Made by a program: the position numbers and the translations under genes. Below the pieces are notes generated by a model, which was not told the DNA's origin, did not search any database, and saw only the letters and a program-made list of their open reading frames with translations. This document shows positions 36,161-46,039 of a stretch of DNA of 64,000 bases, one piece after another (within the stretch, counting starts at the first letter, position 1; each line of letters begins with the position of its first letter). Source of the DNA: Filosporella fistucella (lineage: Eukaryota > Ascomycota > Leotiomycetes > Helotiales). The DNA is taken from assembly GCA_030077755.1 (NCBI GenBank), contig JAQJZZ010000015.1, positions 496,001-560,000 on the forward strand. Direction: 5' to 3'.

Positions 36161-38290
36161 CTAAACAACTTTCTCATTAGCTTCAACCCCCTTCTCGCTT
36201 GGGTGAGCTTGATCAATTGTTGTCTCGCTCGAAGTGTCTTGAAGTCTAGTGTCGTTCTTGCTAAGCATATACTCCTCCTTATCGATATGGCTGAACAGGT
36301 ACCAGAACAGGGCTGCAGAGACATAGCCAATGATGGCTGGGCCACCAAAGACCCAGGTGAGGTATGGATCGTGAATCAGTCCGGAGAAGGCAAGTCCAAA
36401 GGCGTAAGTGACACCCTGGGTCAGGAGATTCAGTGCGGAAACAAGACCACGCATATTGACTGGAGCGCGAGAGTATGCGATACCGTACGCAGGTACATTG
36501 ATGAAGAGTTCGGACAAGCCGCCGATAGCATATGGAATGGCAATCCACCAAACGGTAATGGGAGAAAAGAGACTCACTCCATCTGCATCGACGCAGGTGA
36601 TAGAGCTTCCCATGTCTCCACAAGGACTGGTCTTGTAGGCATAGTAGTTGAGGACAGTGTAACCTGTGCCACCGATGGCAGCCAGGAGAAGACCAGTGGT
36701 GATACGTGCAACAGGACCATATCTGACGCGCCATTTGCGAAGCATTGGGTAGAAAGCATAGTTTAAGACTGGTGCAGCGATGATGATTAAGATCGAGTTG
36801 AAGTTTTGGAGGAAATCGTTGGGAACACCGTTACTTGTCAGCATAGTATTGATACCATCTGCTGCGGCGCCAAGACCGTTGTCGTTGATAGCTTGAATAG
36901 GGAAGAAGCAGAACATTCCGCAAGCTTGAAATGTTCGACGAACATCCTCAACAAAGTCGTCGTTCCACGGAACGACAATATCGCTTCCGCTGGCTGCGAT
37001 GACGCTGGGCTTTGCGGCATCCCAAAATCCGTGACGACCGATTCGTTTCCATCCTCTCTTCAAGCACATGCCGACAACTTTGCAGCATCTGCCAAGGTCG
37101 CTTCCTCCAGGAGGATGGAGCACGAGTCTTGGCTTAACCCACAGAAGTACTGCTGGAAGGAAGACCCAGATGGCCAGCGGCAGTCCGAAGGTGAGAGCCC
37201 ATCCAACATACTTCTCAGCATATGCTGCAGGAATACCCATGAGCGCTCCAATGTTGATGAATCCATAGAACCATAGAACGGCCGACTCGGTAGTGGCATC
37301 AGTGTCGACAATGACTCGCTCTCCAGATTTCTCAGTGCGTACGATCGGTTGAGTTGATCTCATTTGGTCGAGGTATAATGGAGAGACACATGGTTTGAAC
37401 ATTGCTATTCAGAGACTCAGAACATGCTACTTCGAAAGAGTCACAGGGCAATGGAACTTACCAGCGCCTATAGCAAGGACGTAGAGACCAATCATGAATG
37501 GTGCAACAGCGTGACCGGCAACCAATACGGATGGAGCAGCCGCAGCCATGAGAACAATATGAGCAACACCACAGACGAACACGCCATATATGATCATGGG
37601 AAATCGCCCAGTGTAAACATCAGATACCCATCCGAAGAGAACAGGAAGACAATAAACCAGCATCTTGAAAGACTGACTGATAGCGGAGGACTTGGAAAGC
37701 CCCATACCCAAGGCACCAGCTGAGGACTAAGTTAGTAAAGGGGTGAGCCATTTACTGGTTTTAACTTACCTGTCTGTCCAAAGAGAGCCGGGTCACCTTT
37801 GTTAGGAGGCGCACCGCTTCCATTGCCACCGACAGGTAGCTTTCTGTTGATGAAATTCCCGATGACATTGGAGGTGCCGTAGTAAGAGGCACGCTCGCAC
37901 AACTCGGCGAAGCACATCACATACGCTACAGTAGGCAAGGAGTCTGCCACTCTTCGAAGAGAAGTAAGCTCCTCGGCCGTTGGTTTTCCTTCATAGTCAT
38001 GGGCGAGAGCTGCAGCACCGGAAATCTCAGCGCCAGTACCTTCCAATGGTATCTCCTCTTTCCCTGCGGCAGTATGGGGTCGATCAGAAGGAACGTGGAC
38101 TAAAGACCCGCGTGGTTCACCGACGGCAATTTCTGCATTGCTGCCAATAATGTATTGCGCATCAGCAGTCTTGTTTTCGGCTGGAAAGAAATGTCAGCAC
38201 TGAAACATATATTTTGGTGGAAGTTTTGCGGGACAACGAGCTATTAAAGTGGAATTGAAATGGATATATGCTGGAGAAAGACTGACCCAT
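36161..38290 (-). CDS. POT/PTR2-family proton-coupled oligopeptide transporter
   Basis: Four exons (38287-38290, 37770-38180, 37462-37719, 36161-37404) encode 638 residues. The first exon is only ATG plus one base before a GTCAGT donor; splicing gives MAENKTADAQYIIGSNAEIA. The frame upstream of LEGTGAEISG has no other Met. PTR signatures are present: ELCERASYYGTSNVIGNFIN in helix 1 and FYGFINIGALMG in the conserved FYxxINxG motif. Further multiple membrane helices (VWWIAIPYAIGGLSELFINV) follow. The transporter imports di- and tripeptides with protons across the plasma membrane. The C-tail is hydrophilic and acidic. Length and motifs match fungal PTR2 proteins. Confidence 0.92.
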
Positions 38291-39523
38291 TTTTGCTGGA
38301 GAAGTGAAGTGAATGCACGTTGAACATTACCCCGTGAGGGGTCCAATCCATTGATATACCATTTCATCCCTTTCGATATTCTGATATTGCGGCCAGACTC
38401 GGCCCAGTATGCGCACAACTGCAGATTGCTGCTGTCTGGAACAAATCCACCTTCCTAATGTGCATTGATACAGGCCGCGCTCGAGGTTCTTTCACCCTAC
38501 CGCTTGCCCCGGAACCTTACATCCTCCACAATCCATGCTTCTCGAACTGACATCCTCGACATCTTCTTCGACCCATGTTTTTTAGTCTTACAACCTCCTG
38601 CCTGATTGATACAATAATCTTTCTGCACCAGCCGTGTCTGTTCTCTGCGGCGGGGATTCGCAAGTTTTGAAGCAATCAGCTTGCTGTGCGTTATCTCGAT
38701 TCTCGTATCTTAGGGCCGGACGTGATTTATAAGGAAAACTTTTCTCGACAATGGCCATTCGTGAGCCTTAAGTCGCCACAATTGCTTCGACTGCGCCGGT
38801 CGCACTTGGCTCGCGCGGCAAAAGCTTCGATTATCTTGTCATCTTGGCCGTCAAAAGCTTGCTTGTCGGGAAGCTGGATTCTAGAAAGCAGCATAAAAGA
38901 GGATCCCGAAGATCACTTCGGACGAGATTCCTGCCTCGGCCTAGATAAGACTTGGCAACAATCAGCGTGATTTTCCATAAGGTAAGTGAAGAGCCAAAGG
39001 GCGTCAATACTTTACTAATATATCCTCTGACCTTCCTCTTGTGATTTCAGTCCCGGTTCTGGGCAATGATCGTAAAAGGAGCAATTCCGTTGTGCTTGGA
39101 AGCCGGTGTCAGGTGATTTGCTCGTGACCCGTAGCCGAGGTGTTCCTGTCCCGTTGCTCTTCGCGTCTTCTCGTGCAGCGAGGAAGAACGTTGCTGGCAT
39201 AACCATTATATGTCTCCGGGTGAGTTGGTTACTCTCGACGACAATTTGTACGTGATTTCTAAGTTATAGACAGAAGACGTCGAAATAAACTTCTTGTGGT
39301 GGCGGAGCATTGCAAATGAATGCTTGGCAGTTGATTTTGGCTGACAAAGGTTCTGCTGGTTTTGATTTGATTAGTAAGTCATTCCGAGCTCGTGTCACCT
39401 CAGAGACCTCATACCTTGGTCTTTTGTTGCGCGACTGCTTTGAAGATATAATATCCCGAACACAACCTCGAAATACCCTCTTCATACAGATTTTTCAATC
39501 CTGCCTTCTGAGAATAGACAAAG
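38291..39523. other. Divergent intergenic region
   Basis: About 1.2 kb between the divergent POT transporter and FAD monooxygenase genes. No gene or repeat is seen. Confidence 0.5.
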
Positions 39524-40756
39524 ATGTCTACAACCACTCAAAAGCCAGTTCTCATTTGCGGGGCGGGTCTTTGTTCTCTCTTGCTCGCCCAATCTCTTCG
39601 GCAGAACTCCATTCCTTTCATAATATTCGAGCGAGATCCCTCCATGTCATTCCGCGCACAAGGCTACCGCCTTCGCCTTTCGAATGAAGGAATTGACGCT
39701 ATTGAGTCAGTTTTAAGTCCCGCCGATTTCCAGAAATTTTGGCATTTTTGTAGCAAGACGGCGGGCAGCGGATTTGCTGCTGTTGACGCTAACACTGGAG
39801 AGACTATAGCTGACCCGTCATTCGGGGATAAGCCAGCTGCAGAGGCAACGGAAGAGAACTCCAAGGGGGGTTTGAAGGAAGTCCTTGTGTCAAGAGAGGG
39901 CAAAGTTGTTGGTATATCCAGAGGAGACATGAGAAAGTGCTTTATGTCCGGATGCGAGGAACACATTCGCTGGTCTCATCATGTTACAGGCTATGAAGTG
40001 ACTGGCTCTGGTGTTCGAGCCATTTTTGCTGATGGTTCGAAATCAGTTGAAGGCGATATGTTGATCGGTGGAGAGGGAATCTACTCCAAAGTCGCCAAGC
40101 AAGTGTCAGGCGGCAAGCTGAAAGTCTATGACACGGGTGCCCGGGGTGTTCATGGTCAAGCTCCAACAACTGCCTTTAAGGCTCTCGGCGAAGGTGTTTG
40201 GAGAATGGTAGATGATACCAATCCAGCTGGAAGAGTTTTCGTAATGACGAATGTTCGACCAAACGACATGGATGACCCGGATGTGCAATTTGGCTGGACG
40301 ATGGGTGCCCATCCGGGAGTCATTAAAATACCCAATGACGATCTCTCCCTGATAGGCAAGCCAGCAGCAGACATCGCTAAGGCATTGACTGCTCATTGGC
40401 ATCCTCGGATTAAACCTCTCTTTGACGAGATGGCGGAGAACGAAGCCGCATTTTGGAAGATCACGTGCTCAACCCCAATTGGTGTGCCGGAGTGGGACAA
40501 TGAGCCCCGTGTAACTGTTATCGGTGATGCGGCTCATTCAATGACGCCTGCTGGAGGAATTGGTGCCAACACTGCTGTCAGGGACTCTGCGCTTCTTGGA
40601 AGACTGATTGGCGAGGCTGGAGGGTACAAGCATGGGGTCACGGCTACTTATGAGAAAGAGATGAGAGTCTATGCCAGTGAGGCGGTTGCTACAAGCTACA
40701 AGCTTGCTAGGTTTAGTTTTGGTTCCCATATTGATGAGAACTCGAAGACTGTCTGA
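39524..40756 (+). CDS. FAD-dependent monooxygenase (aromatic-hydroxylase/PHBH fold)
   Basis: A single-exon gene of 410 residues. PVLICGAGLCSLLLAQSLRQ is the FAD-binding dinucleotide loop; its third glycine is replaced by Ser18. The ribose-binding Glu36 follows in IIFERD. The second FAD motif VTVIGDAAHSMTPAGGIGAN is at about residue 334. The order and spacing fit class A flavoprotein monooxygenases, which hydroxylate aromatic or polyketide substrates with NAD(P)H. No signal peptide is present. Members of this family often sit in specialised-metabolite clusters, but here the only other possible tailoring gene is the GT1 enzyme 3.4 kb away. Confidence 0.88.
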   Translation: MSTTTQKPVLICGAGLCSLLLAQSLRQNSIPFIIFERDPSMSFRAQGYRLRLSNEGIDAIESVLSPADFQKFWHFCSKTAGSGFAAVDANTGETIADPSFGDKPAAEATEENSKGGLKEVLVSREGKVVGISRGDMRKCFMSGCEEHIRWSHHVTGYEVTGSGVRAIFADGSKSVEGDMLIGGEGIYSKVAKQVSGGKLKVYDTGARGVHGQAPTTAFKALGEGVWRMVDDTNPAGRVFVMTNVRPNDMDDPDVQFGWTMGAHPGVIKIPNDDLSLIGKPAADIAKALTAHWHPRIKPLFDEMAENEAAFWKITCSTPIGVPEWDNEPRVTVIGDAAHSMTPAGGIGANTAVRDSALLGRLIGEAGGYKHGVTATYEKEMRVYASEAVATSYKLARFSFGSHIDENSKTV

Positions 40757-41108
40757 AACAACTAGAGAAGCCTCGGTTACTGAGCTGTCGAACTCAAGCT
40801 GGCAGGCCCTTGCTATGTAATGTTTTATCTCCCAAGTTCATGACGCTGAAATATACACTTCCGACTCATATGAGATATAGAATTTTATCTTCAAGCGCTG
40901 CTGCTTCAATTGTACGATTCAAATTGGATCCTCAAATATTTTTCAAAGCTTGTTTACATGGAAGGATAAGATATTATTACAGAATCTTCTGCTTCTATTC
41001 TACAGTACAATGCGTACATTACCAACCAGCGGCTCTACTTGCAACTTACCAAAAAGGGTGGAAGAGATCTACTAGGGACAAGATATTTAATCATGCTCGA
41101 TCAGAGCC
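40757..41108. other. Convergent intergenic region
   Basis: 3' flanks of two converging genes. No feature is seen. Confidence 0.5.
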
Positions 41109-42104
41109 CTATCTCCCATGAAGAGGTCGATAAGAACTCTTTGATCTCGCTTGGCGACGTTCCATTTCGTCTGCCTCCCTTCTCTTTCTGTCTGCCTGCT
41201 CCCTCTTTCGCTGCGCCAGCTCCTCCTCCTTAGCATCTGTCAAATTCTTCTCCTTAAGGTAGCTTCTCAGAGCCTGCGCATTAGGAACACGAGTCGACCT
41301 GGAGTTATTAGGAATCCCGCATACACCCCAATTCCTTTCGTTGAATCTATCCGCGTCTGCTTGTTTCCATCCCTCATTGTGAGGGTTATGAGGACTTTCA
41401 ATGGTTCCGAAGTAGGAATCGAGAACTAGGGTCAATTGTATCTCGTCCAAAACGCCTTCAGCGACTAAGACACGCCAAGATTGTGAGCGATTCGGATGTC
41501 GTCGACGGGTCTCGTCGTCTGCGGGAGGTAGAGGACCGCACGCCTGGTTGACAAGGGTGGTGATGTCTTCGGCGCTCATGTCGTAGATTGCATTCTCATC
41601 ATCGGCATAGCAGGCATCGTAGGCTTCGTAGATAACGCATTTACGGTAGGCATTGCCTTTACGTCCTAACAGTAGCATATCCATGAGATCTTCCGGAGGC
41701 ACTTCCACCAAGTGATCCAGGAGCTGTTCAGACCCGTGCACATCATCCAGGATCTTTCGCATTTCGGGAACGGTGAAGTGGTTTGTTGCTGAAAGATAGC
41801 GGAGCCAATCCTTTTTGGTCATGATGCCAAGTTTTTTATTTGCTGGCAGGATATCGTAAATATTTAGAGGTCCGTACAAGTCGTCTAAATACTCTGTAAG
41901 TTGTGCTTCATCGAACTTATCCGATATAGCAGCTTTTTTCCAGGCTACAGCACGGCTTGGACGTCCAGTTGCCTCTTCGATCTCATCTTCGAAGTCAAAG
42001 CCAGTTGGAGTTCGTTGAAGTGGCTTCTCGTTTTTCGTAAACCAGCTGGCCATTCTGCTTAAACCGGACCCGTGACTCATACCTGTACCTTTTCGGTCTG
42101 ACAT
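41109..42104 (-). CDS. Hypothetical protein with four helical modules (local module family)
   Basis: A single open frame of 331 residues from ATG 42102-42104. The start has a basic amphipathic segment (LSRMASWFTKNEK). Four similar helical units follow: residues 64-81 (FDEAQLTEYLDDLYGPLN), 110-127 (FTVPEMRKILDDVHGSEQ), 174-192 (YDMSAEDITTLVNQACGPL) and 218-235 (VLDEIQLTLVLDSYFGTI). Each is preceded by a Trp- or Leu-rich helix such as KKDWLRYLSATNH or QSWRVLVAEG. The C-terminal 55 residues form a highly charged helix (KEEELAQRKREQADRKRREA). I recognise no known domain; alpha-solenoid packing is a guess. It is divergent from the Ser-rich protein at 42766. Confidence 0.72.
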   Translation of the reverse strand: MSDRKGTGMSHGSGLSRMASWFTKNEKPLQRTPTGFDFEDEIEEATGRPSRAVAWKKAAISDKFDEAQLTEYLDDLYGPLNIYDILPANKKLGIMTKKDWLRYLSATNHFTVPEMRKILDDVHGSEQLLDHLVEVPPEDLMDMLLLGRKGNAYRKCVIYEAYDACYADDENAIYDMSAEDITTLVNQACGPLPPADDETRRRHPNRSQSWRVLVAEGVLDEIQLTLVLDSYFGTIESPHNPHNEGWKQADADRFNERNWGVCGIPNNSRSTRVPNAQALRSYLKEKNLTDAKEEELAQRKREQADRKRREADEMERRQARSKSSYRPLHGR

Positions 42105-42765
42105 TTGTTGATTCTGTTGGTTTATTGGAGATGGTGAGAATATTTAATGAAGAGTTACAAAATTACCACTTGGCTGCGCTACAGGATTGGAATGTATTGC
42201 AATAGTGGGAGTGAAGATGTCTGCAGAATTGGATTCCTGGTGGTGGTGTTGAACTATTTGTAGGCTATTTCAAAATATTGTTCACAACAATGGTTCAACA
42301 AGTCAGACGAGATCAAAATTGATTTTTGCTTACCGAAAAACATAGGCAGAAGTCAACTCCGTACCATAATTGACCAGAATCCAAAGTACACTCTGCTCTT
42401 TCGTTTAATGTTTGTTGATGAGTAATGAAAAGCAACAACAAAGCCTTCCCCGCCTGCAGCTATTTCGTTGATTCTCTATTGCACTTGTTAGGGATACAAC
42501 GCATTGTTTTAATAAAGCTTCGACAAAATACAATTTATTAAACAACAAACCGGATTGTCTTCCACCCAAACAACTCCAACGACGGGGTATATAAGTGAAT
42601 TTATCTCTGTCAGAGTTTTTCTATCCCTTAGTTCAAGACTTTGACAAACTTTTCTCCTCATCCAGCTTCTATATTTTTACAGAAATCAGAAACGGGACTT
42701 GGTCTGAGAATTTCTAAATTACGTCAGAGTCTATTCAGATAGTAGCTTCTGACAGCACCCTCAAC
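42105..42765. other. Divergent intergenic region
   Basis: 661 bp shared upstream region of two hypothetical genes. No further gene is seen. Confidence 0.5.
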
Positions 42766-43425
42766 ATGGTTGACCAAAAGGATAAGCCTTCATTAGGACG
42801 TCAGCGTAGCAACGCTGGTTCAGAACATCGACCGTCTGCCTCGCATAGCAACTCAAGAATTGGGGGGGGAGTAAGCCAATCATCCCTTGGAACTCGTGCT
42901 CTTCAACAAAACACACTCCACAGAGTCCCTGTAGGCTTCTTCACCTCCACAAGCTCTATCACACCTGTACCAGCTTTTTCGCAACGAAATCCTGGAACAG
43001 CACCCCACACGTTAAGCACAATCCGTAAAGCAGCGCCAGCGAGCTTAACACTCGGTAATGGTCCCCGTCAAGACATCATTAGCACAAGGACGCCTCCTTT
43101 ACCGATCACCCGATCGTCAACAACAAACGAGGCATGTACTTTGACTCGCAGTAATGCGATCAGAGGAGGTAGGTCACCATTCGCCAGGGAAATATCTTCG
43201 GCGGAGAGCCAGCACACTAGTTCTTCGAGCAGAAGTTTCCGAGGGAGTATCAGATCTATCGCACGAAAATTCAGCCAGCGCTCGACGGGTGAGAAATCTG
43301 GTAATGCTGAAATGCCAAAAAGCTCGCAAAGCCAAAGCAACGGCATCCGTAAGGCGCGGAGTGACGCTATTGCTATTCCGAAACCACGAGAATCACGGTT
43401 CCGCGAAGATACATCGGATTGGTAA
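42766..43425 (+). CDS. Hypothetical basic Ser-rich disordered protein
   Basis: A single open frame of 219 residues from ATG 42766, ending at TAA 43423-43425. The composition is rich in Ser, Arg, Asn and Thr with few hydrophobic residues, so most of it should be disordered. One likely helix is GSIRSIARKFSQRSTGEK (about residue 154), similar in character to the basic amphipathic segments of the neighbouring module proteins. No domain is recognised. Its support is the clean frame, its normal start context and its divergent placement opposite the gene at 41109-42104. Confidence 0.55.
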   Translation: MVDQKDKPSLGRQRSNAGSEHRPSASHSNSRIGGGVSQSSLGTRALQQNTLHRVPVGFFTSTSSITPVPAFSQRNPGTAPHTLSTIRKAAPASLTLGNGPRQDIISTRTPPLPITRSSTTNEACTLTRSNAIRGGRSPFAREISSAESQHTSSSSRSFRGSIRSIARKFSQRSTGEKSGNAEMPKSSQSQSNGIRKARSDAIAIPKPRESRFREDTSDW

Positions 43426-44145
43426 AGGAAAAGTGACGGGTTGCCTTTTTCTTTTGTTCAGCTAGAGCATCTCTTTGTACTTGAGTAATGAGTACTTGGC
43501 TTTGTGGGTTGGACCTTCCCTTTGTGCATAAAAGCAATAATTTATAGTGCACATGTATAAGGAAATTAATTATTTTGACCTATTAGTGAAATGGAATGAA
43601 CAACAGGTGCCTAACGTACTGTACAAGGGAGAACCCCATGACTTAAACATTGTAACAAAGCAGGCAGCTCTATAGAGATCAATACAGATTGATGACTGAG
43701 GAATATGCAAGAAGAGTTCTTGTAAAGTAATTATTATTTTTGTCTTGATGTCAAAGGCGGGTGACATGAAGAGGGATCTCGCTAATCAAATCAAGCGACC
43801 CCTGAGCGCTCGGCACTGTGCCCATCTGCCATTTCAGGCTCTCACTTCAAGGACATCAACAGGTGAAAACTTCCCATTTTGGAGCTTACGATAAATGAAC
43901 CATAATGTGGGAAGAATATGCTAAAAAATATTATCAACCGATACAAGCACGAGAATACATTCTTTATAAGAGTATAAAAATAGTTGGGGTTGTTCTCAAT
44001 CATATCCAGGTGGTAAATTTGGTAGGATCAACAAACGCTATAATCTGACGTGAGGGACACGCATGCATTTATATCCCAATGTCCAGTACCACCTTGGATA
44101 ATCTGCAACAACATTCGACAAGAACCAATATTCAAATATCAAATC
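43426..44145. other. Intergenic region
   Basis: 720 bp upstream of the glycosyltransferase gene. No gene or repeat is seen. Confidence 0.5.
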
Positions 44146-45543
44146 ATGACTACAAACACCCTCCCATTCATCCTCATCGGCACTCATCCCGTCTACGGTC
44201 ATGTCCAACCCATGCGTCTCATCTCCAGCCACCTGGTATCCCTTGGCTACGAAGTGACTTTCCTGGCACCAAATGCATACTGTGAATCTATCGAGAAAAC
44301 TGGTGCTACATTCCATGCACTTACCGGAAATGCAGACTACACGGAGAAGGACTTTGAGAAAAATTGGCCAGAAATGCATTTCTGGGGTCCTGGGATGGAA
44401 CACATGGCATATCGAGCAATTGCTCCAACCAGAGCTACGTTTCGGCAATCAAAAGGAGTACAGGAAGTTTTGAGAGGCTTTAAAGAGAGAGACCCTGAAA
44501 GACCTGTTGTTATTGTTTCAGAGGGCTATTTTAGAGGTGCTATTCCCATGCTTTTAGGTGCTCCTGATATGTTACGCGCTCCGGTCCTTGGCATTGGAGT
44601 CCTCCCTTATATGGGAAGAAGCAAGGATGTAATTCCTTACGGACCAGATATAGGTCCGGTCACAACACCTGAGGGAAGAGAAAAAGCGAAGGCTGTTTAC
44701 GACTATCTCACGAAGAATTTGTGGAGAGCACAGAGAGAATATCAATGGGTATTGGAAGATTTAAATGTGCCATTGGAGAATGGAGCTCCGCATCTGATGG
44801 ATGTTGCAAGGCTACCTCATCGATGGCTGCAGATGTCTATCCCGAGCTTGGAATTCCCACGCTCTGACTGGCCTGAGAACTTTCGTTTTGGAGGCAGTTT
44901 GGCTTCAATGGCTCCGGAATCTTGGACGGAACGACCAGATTGGTGGAAAAAGATCGAGGAGAATTCTGAGAAACATGATATTATCGCTATTTCGCAAGGG
45001 ACTATGAACATCGATTACAAGGAGTTGATAGTTCCAGCTATAGAAGGTCTCAAAGATCGGCCAAATACCATCATGGTTGTGGTATTAGGTATTAGAGGGG
45101 CAACCCTTCCAGCAGAGACGAAGATCCCAGAGAACTGCTTTGTCGCGGATTATGTTCCATACACAGAGCTGTTCAAAGTTGCTTCTATATTCGTCACAAA
45201 TGGAGGATATGGAGGTGTGAACCTTGCCATAAGACATGGAGTCCCAATTGTTATAGGAGGCATTGACGGTGACAAACCATTGACATCGGCTCGTTTGGAA
45301 TTTGCTGGCTGCGGGTTCAATCTAAAGACTGCAACGCCAACACCTGATCAAATTCGAAATGCAGTTGATACCGTTCAAAGAGATCCGAAGTACAAGAAGA
45401 GGGTTTTGGAAATGCAAGAAGAAGCGAGGGCGTATGACCCGCTCTCGAAGATCGTGGAAGAGATAGATGTTATGGCAGCGGGCAAATACGATGCGACAAA
45501 GCCCAGATTCGATCAAACTGCAGAGCTAAATGGTCAAGATTGA
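44146..45543 (+). CDS. GT1 glycosyltransferase (UDP-glucosyltransferase/MGT-like)
   Basis: An intronless gene of 465 residues. The start is ATG 44146 (MTTNTLPFILIGTHPVYGHV), since the longer frame upstream begins with GTG. The N-terminus has the GTxPxxGHVQPM acceptor-domain start of GT-B enzymes. The C-terminal nucleotide-sugar domain has FVADYVPYTELFKVASIFVT, then NGGYGGVNLAIRHGVPIVIG from about residue 350, a relaxed version of the UGT signature. Such fungal enzymes transfer glucose from UDP-glucose to phenols, sterols or xenobiotics. There is no membrane anchor, so it is cytosolic. The FAD monooxygenase at 39524 is a possible partner, but hypothetical genes intervene. Confidence 0.88.
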   Translation: MTTNTLPFILIGTHPVYGHVQPMRLISSHLVSLGYEVTFLAPNAYCESIEKTGATFHALTGNADYTEKDFEKNWPEMHFWGPGMEHMAYRAIAPTRATFRQSKGVQEVLRGFKERDPERPVVIVSEGYFRGAIPMLLGAPDMLRAPVLGIGVLPYMGRSKDVIPYGPDIGPVTTPEGREKAKAVYDYLTKNLWRAQREYQWVLEDLNVPLENGAPHLMDVARLPHRWLQMSIPSLEFPRSDWPENFRFGGSLASMAPESWTERPDWWKKIEENSEKHDIIAISQGTMNIDYKELIVPAIEGLKDRPNTIMVVVLGIRGATLPAETKIPENCFVADYVPYTELFKVASIFVTNGGYGGVNLAIRHGVPIVIGGIDGDKPLTSARLEFAGCGFNLKTATPTPDQIRNAVDTVQRDPKYKKRVLEMQEEARAYDPLSKIVEEIDVMAAGKYDATKPRFDQTAELNGQD

Positions 45544-45585
45544 AAATTCGCTAAAACTTAGAAAGGTTATTGGCTGTCTTCGAAC

Positions 45586-46039
45586 TCATGCATCATTTAC
45601 TGTTTCTACATTATCCCCATTTTTGATTCCCTCCTCGTTCCCCTCTTTTCTCTCCGCTGTCTGACGCTCTATCGTCCTGTCACATGCATTGTCTGCTTTG
45701 ACCTGTTCTACCCGCCGCTGTTCATTATCCTTATCATGTTTAGCCTGCGACTTCGAATATTCCTCATACGTTCGAAACAGATGCCCTTGCCGCTGCGGAT
45801 GGTTTCGATAGTATGAGTGGTGATTTATTTCGCAGACATCGTCCATTTCGCCTTTATGGTCCCTGCAGAAAGGATTATTGCAGAGAACGCAGGTTTTGTT
45901 TGGAAGATTGTCTGTTAGATTTGGCTTCCTGAGGCGCAGCCTGTCGTGGACGTGGCATGGTCCTGGAAGCTGGGAGTGTAAGGTCTGTGTGGCTTTTGTT
46001 AGGATTTGATTAGCCAACATTTGGAGAAGTCCATACCAT
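45586..46039 (-). CDS. Small Cys/His-rich protein with a probable zinc-binding core, start codon in its own exon
   Basis: The body of the frame is 45586-45984: GPCHVHDRLRLRKPNL, then KTCVLCNNPFCRDHKGEMDD and VCEINHHSYYRNHPQ. The CxxC-x4-C-x2-H and following C and H residues suggest a small zinc fold. The C-terminus is a charged Lys/Glu/Gln helix. No ATG lies at the 5' end of this frame except an internal MLANQ. The best model is a first exon of only ATG (46037-46039), joined over a 52-bp intron with a strong CCTAACA branch site, giving 133 residues. The alternative is a start at ATG 46018-46020 without splicing. Similar short proteins occur in other filamentous ascomycetes by my recollection. 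The function is unknown. Confidence 0.6.

Noticed and set aside
36080..36766. 228-residue plus-strand frame opposite the POT transporter
   Set aside because: Lies entirely antisense to conserved transporter codons.
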